Below, piece by piece: positions 47,218-55,645 of a stretch of DNA of 64,000 bases. Positions within the stretch are counted from its first letter, which is position 1, and the number at the start of each line of letters is the position of its first letter. The translations under genes and the position numbers were made by a program. The DNA is from Shewanella atlantica. GTDB taxonomy: Bacteria > Pseudomonadota > Gammaproteobacteria > Enterobacterales > Shewanellaceae. Below the pieces are notes generated by a model that saw only the letters and a program-made list of their open reading frames with translations, was not told the origin of the DNA and did no database searches. The stretch lies in assembly GCF_003966265.1 (NCBI RefSeq), contig NZ_RXNV01000006.1:62001-126000 (forward strand). Reading direction: 5' to 3'.

Positions 47218-47753
47218 TGTAATGCCCCTAGCCCGATTACTTAGGTCACTAAGATAGGTAAGAAAAATGCGATAGATGAAACTCGATTCTTTAAACTGAA
47301 AATTAGGCATAACAGACTTAGATACAAAGGATGAAAAGGTTATAAGCTCACTGTAAAAATGAATCTGGAAACAGGGAGTTAATAATAGAGAGCTTATAAA
47401 TAAAGCATTCAGAACCAGAGAGCCTCATGGAGACGGGAACTGAATGTGACTTCGGGTTTCCGCCAAATCGCTGAGGCTGAATAGTAGGAAGCAATCAGAA
47501 TTAATTGCTGACAGATAGCTGTGCACCAGTGATAACTCCGCAAAAAGCAAATTTCGGCGAAATATTATCACTTAGTGCCATGTAAGAATCAGAAAAGTAA
47601 GGCTAAAATTAGAGCATAAACTCAATTTGTTAACTGGATCACGAAAATGAGACTTAACAGGTTGAGCAACATACCTTTTTGCGGTGATTTCGCCTTCAAT
47701 TCTGAACGAAATTGAGATTGTTAACCCTATGTAACTCATAGAGATAGAAAGGA
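47218..47753. other. Spacer between the two mshQ genes
   Basis: About 540 bases with no intact gene, close to the length of a complete mshP (549). Only the 3'-terminal part is recognisable as mshP, so the rest may be decayed beyond recognition by eye. No terminator or repeat seen. Confidence 0.4.
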
Positions 47754-50384
47754 TTAAAGCACCTCACGCCACTGTATAACGCGATCATGACCTCTATAAG
47801 TTCCGAAGAAGGCGCTGGCTCTTGGATCGGACAAGGCCCCATCACTGTTCCAATTCCAATACCATTGTAACCAAGCCGGTACGGCAAGCGGCGCGGTGAC
47901 CTGACCTCGGTAGCGATTGGGAGTAGCGATTAAAGAATGCCATAGTAGCTCAAATCGTCCCATTGAAAAGTCGCTGTCCGGTACAGTGTTTGTCCCTCCC
48001 GCTCGAGTCACAGATTGAGGGGAAATCAATGCAGGGTTATATGTCACATCGGTTGCTGGAAGCGCCGCTGAGGCAATATCGGTGCAGCTGTCTAAGGTAT
48101 TAACCACCCACTGAGCGCCATCCCAATACTCTGCTGTCACGGGCATCCTTATCGTATCAGTTTCGGGACCATAGGCGTTCTCCAACACGATACGGCCGTG
48201 TCGATAATGCTGGGTAGATATCTGCTTCGCATTACAGCTGTCAGAAATAGAGCAGTCATCAACTGTGCCCGCATTCATATCCGGTGAGGCTATCAAGACG
48301 CCATCTTTATCACTCATCTGTACACCGATCGCCATCGAGGCATAGGGACCATCGAGATTGCTATCAAGCAAGCGAGTGAATTGAATATCACTCTCTATGG
48401 CCTGCACACCTTGGTCGTCTTTTTCCCAATTCAATTCCGTTAAGCCGGTAAGCCGTGATCGGTAATCACCCCCTGCATTACTATTTTCAGCGACTAGCAG
48501 TGCTGTGCCTGATGCGAAGTCCACGGTATCATCTTTGAAATAGTTTCGTGTTGTAACGCCGCTGAGATTCCTCGCCCTGATCTTCATCATCAGCGGAGTC
48601 GGTTCGTCCATGTAGGTAAATGCGGTAACTCCGGTGCCACATGTCGCAAGCATGCTCTCTTCATAAAGCTCAAAATCTTGAGGATAGAAGCGACCAACAG
48701 GTTCGCTTTCCGCCGAGGGAATATTGATGCTCTCCCCAAGATAACCATTCGGCGGTGTTGCGGTTAAGGTAAATACACCCACCTCGCCGATAGACTGTTC
48801 AAACCCATTAAGACTATTTGCCTTAGCGACATGGTCATATGAACTTAGCCCTAATTCGCCCAAGGCGCCGTCCACAGGTTGCTTCAATGCGTGTCCCAGG
48901 GCTATACCTGCCTGAACATAGTTTGGTGTTGTCGAGGAGTAATTACAATAATCTGTGTCGCTATTCAGCTGCCACGCCATCGCCTGTATTGAGGTATTGA
49001 AGGTTTCACCGGCTATTTTAAACTTGGGACAGGTATCATCACCTGCAGAGCATACCGTTTCCGGCTTAATACATAGTCCGACAGGGTAACGCACCGTACT
49101 ATCTGAGCCCTCCATAACCAAGCCCTCATCCTCTTCACCGGCAGGGGCAGTGTATTTGGCATGGATGGCAATCTTCCCCGCGTCAGGGTAATTCAATTCG
49201 AACTCGGCTTTACCCTCACCGTTAAAAGTTAACGTTCGTGGAGTGGGATTTAAGGCGCTTGTACCAATATTAGTGCCATTAACCAAGGCCGAGCTTCCTG
49301 TGACGATCGCAGCAGGAGACGGGCTTATATATTCACTCCAAAAGTTAACCTCTTTGGTGGTATCTGCAAATGCCGGTACACATTGAAGCGAGTTATCACT
49401 TTTTCTTACCGCGGAGATCGCTATATTTTCCTGAGGCTTGTTAGAAAGATAGTTATCGATACTGACGATAAAACCCGACTCTGCAAAGTTCAGTGAGCAA
49501 GCGCTATTATCGACTAAATTACCATCTATATAACAGCGATATGGACCCACAGGCGATGTGGCACCAAGCCCTATCGTCGTCAGCCCACCTTCGCCATGCC
49601 AAAGTTGAGTGTCTGTTTCACCGGTAAAACTGACATCGCTATATTTCACCCCATCTTTGGTGAGCTCAACACTTGATGGAAGTGGTGATGAACTAGAACA
49701 ATCATCGTTGGCACATGACTTGATTGTAATGGACTTTGCTGTGCAGCTCAGTGCATCTGATGAAAACTCGATACGGTAATGGTTTAAGTCTGGCTTTGGC
49801 CCTGGGATACACATACCACCAAAGTCAGCATTGTCTATCGCATCCTCATCGAAGACGAAATCACCGTTGCCACCTACTCCGGCACTGCCACCAGCCGCTA
49901 AGCCACCCGTTACAGAGCCGTTTCCGGTTAGCGAAACATTTCCAGCCACATAGATAATGCCATTAATGTGGTTGTGGCCGGCAATAGTGAGATCACTACC
50001 TACATAGATAATTAGATCTTCGGCTTTACCATAGGTATTTAAGCTAACACCACTCAAAGACACCCGATCAAAATAGAGCCTAGCGGTGGTGCCGTTAGTG
50101 GTAATGTGATTGACAAGAGAAGGACCGCCTCCGTGAAAATCACCTTCACTAAAGCTGTAGTCTCCTGGTAAAAAATGGCCTGATGTGCTGTTATCACAAC
50201 CCCTCTTTCTAGTACAGCTTAGATCCCCAAGAGGAGGACCGATATTCGCTGGTGGTGTTAAGCCATTTTCACCATGATCCCCTGTCGGTGGGTCGGTAAA
50301 GATATCACTACAATAGGGAACGGCTATCGCCAATGCCGGGAACAGCAACGCGAGACTGAGCACTATTTTAAAAATTCTAATCAC
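47754..50384 (-). CDS. mshQ: MshQ, MSHA tip-type protein (first paralogue)
   Basis: 876 residues from GTG 50384, overlapping the mshP stop by eight bases with GGAGG upstream. Signal peptide to about residue 22. The N-terminal ~175 residues are Gly/Asn-rich with a beta-helix-like stack (DLIIYVGSDLTIAGHNHING, SLTGNGSVTGGLAAGG). Residues 200-876 form the DUF6701-type MshQ domain, with many Cys in pairs. Co-operonic with the minor pilins, it is probably surface-exposed at the pilus base or tip. It shares its C-terminal half with the downstream paralogue but not its N-terminal half. Confidence 0.9.
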   Translation of the reverse strand: MIRIFKIVLSLALLFPALAIAVPYCSDIFTDPPTGDHGENGLTPPANIGPPLGDLSCTRKRGCDNSTSGHFLPGDYSFSEGDFHGGGPSLVNHITTNGTTARLYFDRVSLSGVSLNTYGKAEDLIIYVGSDLTIAGHNHINGIIYVAGNVSLTGNGSVTGGLAAGGSAGVGGNGDFVFDEDAIDNADFGGMCIPGPKPDLNHYRIEFSSDALSCTAKSITIKSCANDDCSSSSPLPSSVELTKDGVKYSDVSFTGETDTQLWHGEGGLTTIGLGATSPVGPYRCYIDGNLVDNSACSLNFAESGFIVSIDNYLSNKPQENIAISAVRKSDNSLQCVPAFADTTKEVNFWSEYISPSPAAIVTGSSALVNGTNIGTSALNPTPRTLTFNGEGKAEFELNYPDAGKIAIHAKYTAPAGEEDEGLVMEGSDSTVRYPVGLCIKPETVCSAGDDTCPKFKIAGETFNTSIQAMAWQLNSDTDYCNYSSTTPNYVQAGIALGHALKQPVDGALGELGLSSYDHVAKANSLNGFEQSIGEVGVFTLTATPPNGYLGESINIPSAESEPVGRFYPQDFELYEESMLATCGTGVTAFTYMDEPTPLMMKIRARNLSGVTTRNYFKDDTVDFASGTALLVAENSNAGGDYRSRLTGLTELNWEKDDQGVQAIESDIQFTRLLDSNLDGPYASMAIGVQMSDKDGVLIASPDMNAGTVDDCSISDSCNAKQISTQHYRHGRIVLENAYGPETDTIRMPVTAEYWDGAQWVVNTLDSCTDIASAALPATDVTYNPALISPQSVTRAGGTNTVPDSDFSMGRFELLWHSLIATPNRYRGQVTAPLAVPAWLQWYWNWNSDGALSDPRASAFFGTYRGHDRVIQWREVL

Positions 50385-50925
50385 GGGCTTCGACCTCCAC
50401 CCGGCGGTTAACGCGCAAGCAGCTGCTATCATCACCGGTGCAATTTCCCGTCTCGCAGGTCGCCGTACTGGTGATCCGGTAACTGTTTACGCTACCTACT
50501 GTATTAATTACACAAGTCAGAACGACTTCGCATCCATGAAAGCCCGGCACGCTCGGCGGTGACCACTTAGCTTTCACATTGGTACAAGATGCTGCGGTAG
50601 CATCGGTCGCAGTTAGCGGGAACAGCTCTGCCAGCGCATTATCGGCGCCTGAGTTAGCGGCGAAGAGGGCGCGGGTGCCCCACACCTCGAGACTTACCTG
50701 CTTATCGGCATCTTCGAGCACATTGATTAGTGCGGCCGACATCAGGAACATCACTGTGATAACAAAGATACCTATCACCAGCGCGCTGCCCTGCTCTCTT
50801 ACCAGAGAGTGAGAAAATCCTGAAAATGGTCTGTTAGCGCTATGATCCAGCCTAACAGCTCTGTGATTCAGTCTATTCACTCTATAATTCTTTCTATAAT
50901 TCTTTCTATAATAGCTAGGGGACAT
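50377..50925 (-). CDS. mshP: MshP, PilX-like minor pilin
   Basis: 182 residues from ATG 50925 (AGGTGG four bases upstream), overlapping mshO by 11 bases. An unusually long basic leader of about 44 residues, with a repeated RKNY, precedes EQGSALVIGIFVITVMFLMS, the PilX-type N-terminal helix. Two Cys pairs follow in the globular part. It probably primes pilus assembly with MshC/D/O. Confidence 0.88.
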   Translation of the reverse strand: MSPSYYRKNYRKNYRVNRLNHRAVRLDHSANRPFSGFSHSLVREQGSALVIGIFVITVMFLMSAALINVLEDADKQVSLEVWGTRALFAANSGADNALAELFPLTATDATAASCTNVKAKWSPPSVPGFHGCEVVLTCVINTVGSVNSYRITSTATCETGNCTGDDSSCLRVNRRVEVEARD

Positions 50926-51745
50926 TGACCACCTGCACCTGGTGCTGATATTGAAACTCCTGACCATTGACCATAAATTTCGGCGTTAACTGTACCACTG
51001 CGTTATTGGTTAAGCTGCCGGGAGTATAGCTGATTGGCCATGTGCCTGTACCAGTAACCACACCTTCTGCCATCAACACTCCATCTCCCATCTTCGCCGG
51101 AGTGGGCTGCGTCGTATTAAACATGTTATAGCCGCTGTAGCGCCTGACTTCACCATTGCTAGCGAAACAGTAACTCACGGCGTCGTGTATCATAAAGAAA
51201 CGATTTTTCGGAGAGGCCTCGCTGAAGCGCATAGCCAACTCCTGAGTCGCAGAACCGAAAGTCACGGTATTTGTTGCCGCGTCATACTCTTTAATCCTCA
51301 ACAGGCGGCCTTCGGTAGCGGTGGATGAGGCCGAGTAGATGTGAGCCGGTGTCAGAGGATAGACCAACATACGATGAGCAGTGTTTATTCCCATTGCCGG
51401 CGTGATTATAATTCCGGTCTTGCTGGCCGCCTCGGGGGCGATAGGCAGATCTATATAGGAGGCACTGCTCTGAATTGGCACAAATTCGATGCATTGAACT
51501 GTTGCTGTATTGCTCACACGCAAACTGTTTGGCACGGCGTTTCTGATCTCGCGGGTCATACGCTCTACGGCGAAACGACTCTGACTGAGCACCTGATCCA
51601 CCGAGGTCGATTCGACGAAGATGCGGGTACCTAAGATCACGAAACTACTAACCCCCAGCACTAAGATGCCTAAGATGATGATCACCATTACCATCTCAAC
51701 CAGAGTAAAACCGGCGCTCTTGCCTAGCTGTCTTAAGCCCGACAT
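50915..51745 (-). CDS. mshO: MshO, PilW-like minor pilin
   Basis: 276 residues. Type IV leader SAG then [19 protein letters not shown], then a large beta-rich domain. The ATG shares one base with the mshD stop. It belongs to the minor-pilin set C-D-O-P that initiates the MSHA fibre. Confidence 0.92.
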   Translation of the reverse strand: MSGLRQLGKSAGFTLVEMVMVIIILGILVLGVSSFVILGTRIFVESTSVDQVLSQSRFAVERMTREIRNAVPNSLRVSNTATVQCIEFVPIQSSASYIDLPIAPEAASKTGIIITPAMGINTAHRMLVYPLTPAHIYSASSTATEGRLLRIKEYDAATNTVTFGSATQELAMRFSEASPKNRFFMIHDAVSYCFASNGEVRRYSGYNMFNTTQPTPAKMGDGVLMAEGVVTGTGTWPISYTPGSLTNNAVVQLTPKFMVNGQEFQYQHQVQVVNVP

Positions 51746-52341
51746 CAGTAGTTACTCCTGACCGCATTGTAGACGATCTGCTCGCCGCTTGGCGTCGTCA
51801 CGGTAACCGTTATCAATTTACGGTTCAGATCCGGATGTTCGTGATAGGTAACGGCTACCGCCATCAGGTAATTAGGGTAGCGGCTGGCGTAAGTATCTGC
51901 ATTAACTCCAGTTGTTACGGCGGCATTCAGCATCAAGCTGTTCTGATTCAAGCCATCATAATCATCGACATCATTATAACTGTTACGGTTCTCACCAATA
52001 TCAGGGCCAAGATTCCCCTGAGTGGTACAGGCTAAACCTGCTGGCAGACCCAGATCGGATCTTGGTTCAGCGCCACACGCCGGCACACCACCGTTGGGGT
52101 TGGTGTTTTGATCGTAGCGTTTACCCCAGATCTCATTCATCACCGAGTGGGCCAGCTCGGCTGAGCGCACCCTGTGCAGGGTCTCTGCGGCGCGATCGGC
52201 CTGGGGGAATAGCATACTAGTCAACATGACCAGAGCGATACTCAGCACCACCATTCCAACCACAAGCTCGACTAAGGTAAAACCCTTTGTTTTCACAAGA
52301 GCTCCCGCTCGCTTTGTTATCGAGAGTGAGTTAACGGCCAT
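51745..52341 (-). CDS. mshD: MshD, PilV-like minor pilin
   Basis: 198 residues from ATG 52341 (AGGGG eight bases upstream), overlapping mshC by 11 bases. KTKG then FTLVELVVGMVVLSIALVM is the prepilin helix. It has a Cys pair (VPACGAEPRS, LACTTQ). Confidence 0.92.
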   Translation of the reverse strand: MAVNSLSITKRAGALVKTKGFTLVELVVGMVVLSIALVMLTSMLFPQADRAAETLHRVRSAELAHSVMNEIWGKRYDQNTNPNGGVPACGAEPRSDLGLPAGLACTTQGNLGPDIGENRNSYNDVDDYDGLNQNSLMLNAAVTTGVNADTYASRYPNYLMAVAVTYHEHPDLNRKLITVTVTTPSGEQIVYNAVRSNY

Positions 52342-52792
52342 GAATATACCCCTGACTCTCAATATTGATGGTCAAGGTCTCATCGGCGATAACCTTGATA
52401 CAGGCTCCGCTGCAGCCCAAGCTAGCGATCCCCTGTCTGTCGAAATTAACCTTGAAGCTTTTTGAACTGTCACTATCTAATTCCAGGCTGGCGCGCCCTT
52501 CAAATGTTTGCTTGGTCTCGCTCAGCTTAGCAGTGCCAGTGCAAGTCGTATTATCAAACCCCTGCAGTTGATAGCCGGTCGTGTCTACGGCGATATGGTA
52601 GCAGTAGTCTTGATTATTCATCGCCAACAACTGCGCCTTTCGAAGCTCAGATACAAATTCGTCTCGCAGGGTGAATGCACTGGAGCTGGTCATCAGGCGC
52701 GGCAATACCACCACTGAGAGAATGGCAATTAATATGATGGTGGTAACCAGCTCTACCAAGGTAAAGCCGCTTTGTGGCAACACTCTTCGCAT
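52331..52792 (-). CDS. mshC: MshC, FimT/GspH-like minor pilin
   Basis: 153 residues. PQSG then FTLVELVTTIILIAILSVV, with the FSELRKAQLLA-type helix (here FVSELRKAQLLAMNNQDYC) typical of GspH/FimT pilins. It is the first gene after the pilin terminator. Its upstream region contains a 14-copy 7-bp repeat ending 60 bases from the start, so its transcription may depend on repeat number or on read-through from mshA. Confidence 0.92.
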   Translation of the reverse strand: MRRVLPQSGFTLVELVTTIILIAILSVVVLPRLMTSSSAFTLRDEFVSELRKAQLLAMNNQDYCYHIAVDTTGYQLQGFDNTTCTGTAKLSETKQTFEGRASLELDSDSSKSFKVNFDRQGIASLGCSGACIKVIADETLTINIESQGYIHGR

Positions 52793-52810
52793 TCAGTATC
52801 CGGGAAACTC

Positions 52811-52944
52811 TAAGGTTTAAGGTTTAAGTTTTAAGCTGTAAGTTCTTAGCTCCTAGCTCCTAGCTCCTAGCTCCTAGCTCCTAGCTCCTAGCTCCTAGCT
52901 CCTAGCTCCTAGCTCCTAGCTCCTAGCTCCTAGCTCCTAGCTCC
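52811..52944. repeat. Heptanucleotide repeat (14 perfect copies plus 5 degenerate)
   Basis: TAGCTCC is repeated perfectly 14 times (52847-52944). It continues in the same 7-base phase into five degenerate heptads (TAAGGTT, TAAGGTT, TAAGTTT, TAAGCTG, TAAGTTC; 52811-52845). It lies between the mshA' terminator and mshC. Long perfect short-unit arrays vary in copy number by slipped-strand mispairing. Confidence 0.97.
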
Positions 52945-53001
52945 AGTGTCCAACAACTTAATAAGTATGGCAAATAAATATAAGATTTAGATGTTTAGAT
53001 A

Positions 53002-53029
53002 CAAAAAAGGCCTGCTAGGCAGGCCTTTT
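53002..53029 (-). terminator. Terminator after the mshA pair
   Basis: AAAAGGCCTGC (53005-53015), loop TAG, GCAGGCCTTTT (53019-53029). On the minus strand it is followed by TTGT. It separates the highly expressed pilins from mshC-D-O-P-Q. Confidence 0.9.
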
Positions 53030-53043
53030 ATTAAGAACTATTT

Positions 53044-53574
53044 TTAGCAATCATCATCAGTGACAACATATGTAGGAGTCGCTGTAGTTGATGTTGCAGG
53101 AGTATAAGTCACATAACATTTGTTTGTAGCCGCGGTTGTATTACCGAAGCGAGCAGATCCGGCTTGATAAAGTTGAGCTGATTTCGCTCCATCATCGCCT
53201 TCAGCAATATACCAATCAACAGTGTCATCTTCATCATTACTGATATTCAAATCCATAGCATTTATTAATTCAGCAGCTGTTGATTGCAAGTAACCATAAT
53301 TAGTTGCAGCAGGATTTTCTGTACCGATGTTGACCGAGCCTGTTGTTGAAGCATCTGCCGAACCTTTCGTCTCCTCCCCTGATATAGCGGCCTTTGAATA
53401 AACAAGAGAGTTAGCACCTTGAATAGCGCCTTTCATGCCATCAAGTGTTGACTTACGTGCATCTGACTGCAGATTTATAAACTTAGGTGCGGCGGTTACA
53501 GCCAAAATACCCAAGATAATAATAACCACTACCAACTCAATTAAAGTAAAGCCTTTCTGTCTCTGAATTTTCAT
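53044..53574 (-). CDS. mshA: MshA-type major pilin, second copy
   Basis: 176 residues. Leader MKIQRQKG, cleaved before [10 protein letters not shown], with the conserved helix through [19 protein letters not shown]. The globular part ends with a Cys (CYVTYTPATS then TDDDC), giving the C-terminal disulphide loop. It starts one base after the preceding mshA stop and shares its first ~45 residues almost completely, while the surface part differs. A strong terminator follows. Either copy could be the major subunit. Confidence 0.93.
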   Translation of the reverse strand: MKIQRQKGFTLIELVVVIIILGILAVTAAPKFINLQSDARKSTLDGMKGAIQGANSLVYSKAAISGEETKGSADASTTGSVNIGTENPAATNYGYLQSTAAELINAMDLNISNDEDDTVDWYIAEGDDGAKSAQLYQAGSARFGNTTAATNKCYVTYTPATSTTATPTYVVTDDDC

Positions 53575-53575
53575 A

Positions 53576-54097
53576 TTAACAACCTGTATCTACGATTACA
53601 TATGTTGGAGTCGTTGTTGACGTCGCTTCTGTATATGTTAGTTGACATGTATCACTATCATTTGGCGCGCCACGCTGATAAATAACCATTGTGCCAGGAG
53701 CATTTACTTTACCTGCCGTTACGGTATAGATCCAATCACCAGTTCCATCTTGAGGTGATTTTTCTAATGAGAAAGTAGCATCTACAGCCTTAGAAAAGTC
53801 AGTCTCAGTTGCAAGCAGATATCCGTACAAGGTTTTTACATTAATAACTGCCGTTTCTGTTCCAATATTGACATCAGTACCGGTAAAAGTACTACTTTTT
53901 TCTTTTCCATCTAGCGCCGCTTTAGCGAATACCAGGCCGTTCGCGCCTTGAATTGCACCTTTCACTCCCTGAAGGGCTGATTGACGTGCATCGCTCTGAA
54001 GATTAATAAATTTTGGCGCCGCCGTGACGGCTAAGATACCTAATATGATGATAACGACCACTAATTCGATTAGTGTAAAACCATTTTGTCTTTTCAC
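53576..54097 (-). CDS. mshA: MshA-type major pilin, first copy
   Basis: 173 residues from GTG 54097, with AAGG eight bases upstream. Leader MKRQNG, then [10 protein letters not shown] and the same helix as its neighbour. The C-terminal disulphide is [10 protein letters not shown] then VDTGC. With MshB upstream and a second MshA-like pilin downstream, the locus can encode two alternative or co-assembled fibre subunits. Confidence 0.93.
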   Translation of the reverse strand: MKRQNGFTLIELVVVIIILGILAVTAAPKFINLQSDARQSALQGVKGAIQGANGLVFAKAALDGKEKSSTFTGTDVNIGTETAVINVKTLYGYLLATETDFSKAVDATFSLEKSPQDGTGDWIYTVTAGKVNAPGTMVIYQRGAPNDSDTCQLTYTEATSTTTPTYVIVDTGC

Positions 54098-54137
54098 AGT
54101 CTTGACCTTTATGTTTGCGAGTTCAGTAATAATTTCT

Positions 54138-54201
54138 ATTACTATTCACTTCAATAACTATTAACTTCAATAACTATCTACTTAAAATATCTATCTACTT
54201 C
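54138..54201. repeat. ~16-bp imperfect tandem repeat between mshB and mshA
   Basis: About four units of AATAACTATTAACTTC type (54138-54152, 54153-54168, 54169-54184, 54185-54201). They lie upstream of the mshA start, 41 bases from it, in the likely promoter/leader of the pilin genes. Confidence 0.75.
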
Positions 54202-54266
54202 AAATAGCTAGATTCACTTCTAGAACTACTTCAGGCTGTACTTCAGGCTGCTGTGCAGCATGAAAC

Positions 54267-54923
54267 CTATTCATTGGTAAAGGTTACCACGGTGCCGGTA
54301 CCGGCATTATATGCGATCCCGTTACCAATATTTAAATCAGGTGCAGGACTTGCAATCCCGTTATTGGCATTAAGTGCTAACGATGCTACCTGATGGTAAA
54401 CACACAGGTCTAGGCCACCAACATTTACGCCGTTATTAGCAATCGCACTCCCGCCAGAACCACCTAATACACGAACTGTGTACCTTGCCTTTCTTGCATC
54501 GGCATTAAAAAGAACATTTCTGGGTGCGCTCTGAAGAACATATTGAAATACTTCCTGACAAGAAGCGTGCGTCATGGTTGTCGCTCCGGTGTTGCCACTA
54601 CCTGTTTTATCAGCACTTGTTACCATTCCTGTTGGATACCCGAAACGTGTATCGAGAGACAGTGTAGTCCCGTCCAGTACGACGTTGCTATTATTGCGGC
54701 CATCCACTTCCCACTGGGCCCTTACAAAGCCAACAGCCGTGGCCAAGCCACCTGTAACGCCTTCTAAGCTGGCATCTTCGGCATCTTCGGTGACATTGAG
54801 AAACCGTGGAATTGCGGTCGCGGCTAACAGGCCCAAGATCACAATCACAATCACAAGTTCAATTAACGAGAAACCTTGCTGTTTCAGATTTGTTCTACTC
54901 TGCATTCGATCTTTTACCCGCAT
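54267..54923 (-). CDS. mshB: MshB pilin
   Basis: 218 residues. A long leader ends KQQG before FSLIELVIVIVILGLLAATA, with the helix through PRFLNVTEDAEDASLEGV. The rest is Gly/Asn-rich with a Cys pair. It matches MshB, the accessory pilin encoded before mshA in Vibrio and Shewanella. The start is supported by GGGGTGAT upstream. Confidence 0.93.
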   Translation of the reverse strand: MRVKDRMQSRTNLKQQGFSLIELVIVIVILGLLAATAIPRFLNVTEDAEDASLEGVTGGLATAVGFVRAQWEVDGRNNSNVVLDGTTLSLDTRFGYPTGMVTSADKTGSGNTGATTMTHASCQEVFQYVLQSAPRNVLFNADARKARYTVRVLGGSGGSAIANNGVNVGGLDLCVYHQVASLALNANNGIASPAPDLNIGNGIAYNAGTGTVVTFTNE

Positions 54924-54994
54924 ATATCACCCCATGTCTAATTTTACAATTCTATCAGTTCGCCAAATTTTAGAAACCCATGAATTTGCTATAT

Positions 54995-55516
54995 TTACTC
55001 TTTCGTCAAAAAAATAACGCGCCCGGTTGTTAGCTGATAACTTAATCGATCTGAATTATTAGCAATATAACTACAAACATCTCCTTCAGAGTTGAGCTGC
55101 GTTACAATATGTTGCTCAACAGGCCCTCTACCTAACAATTGACGCCAAAGCAGCTTACAGCCCACTGAATCGGCTACATCGGGCAGAGGCCAGCCACCAT
55201 GGCTCATTTTTACCAGATTATTCCCTTCACTAGTTTGCCCTTCAATATCGAGCGGTTCCAGCTCCCCAAAACCTAAGGTATCCCACTCTAGTTTCATCTC
55301 GGGTGGTCGGCCCTTGGCCAGCCACTGCGCCTTGACCATGGCCAGAATATTGAGCATCTTGGTGTGGTCAACTCTCAGCCCCTGGGCACTTATTTTATCG
55401 ACAGAGCCGAAATAGCGGAATCCTAATATACTAAGCAATGTGAGTAGCAAAACGATAGCTATCACCTTGCCAAACATCTGCAGCAACTCACCGTCGGCTT
55501 GCTGTTGGCTCTGCAT
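54995..55516 (-). CDS. mshF: MshF
   Basis: 173 residues with one membrane helix (about 16-34, VIAIVLLLTLLSILGFRYFG) and a periplasmic domain (GLRVDHTKMLNILAMVKAQW). Identified by position between mshG and mshB and by these features. Function in MSHA assembly is not established. The mshG-tail relic lies just upstream. Confidence 0.85.
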   Translation of the reverse strand: MQSQQQADGELLQMFGKVIAIVLLLTLLSILGFRYFGSVDKISAQGLRVDHTKMLNILAMVKAQWLAKGRPPEMKLEWDTLGFGELEPLDIEGQTSEGNNLVKMSHGGWPLPDVADSVGCKLLWRQLLGRGPVEQHIVTQLNSEGDVCSYIANNSDRLSYQLTTGRVIFLTKE

Positions 55517-55550
55517 AATTAGCAGCCTCCCTTAACCAAATTCAGCAAAG

Positions 55551-55643
55551 CTAGCTACCGCCTTTAACGACATTGAACATATCCCACCATAAAGCCAGGT
55601 AGATACCCTGTTCACTTGAGTCAATGCCGATTCTTCGTATCAT
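55551..55643 (-). pseudogene. Duplicated tail of mshG
   Basis: A 30-codon frame starting three bases after the mshG stop and ending GIYLALWWDMFNVVKGGS. It copies the authentic mshG terminus GIYLPMWDMLNVVKGGS with one inserted residue and two changes. The first ~12 codons do not match MshG. Probably a relic of partial tandem duplication; it could also act as a translational bridge to mshF. Confidence 0.7.
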
Positions 55644-55645
55644 TA

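Noticed and set aside
47599..47616. Possible fifth TTAGAG palindrome (TTAGAG-CATAAA-CTCAAT)
   Set aside because: The right arm mismatches the motif (CTCAAT for CTCTAA) and it lies in the mshQ-mshQ spacer; treated as chance.
52847..52944. CRISPR array
   Set aside because: Units are 7 bp and contiguous with no spacers, so it is a simple-sequence array.
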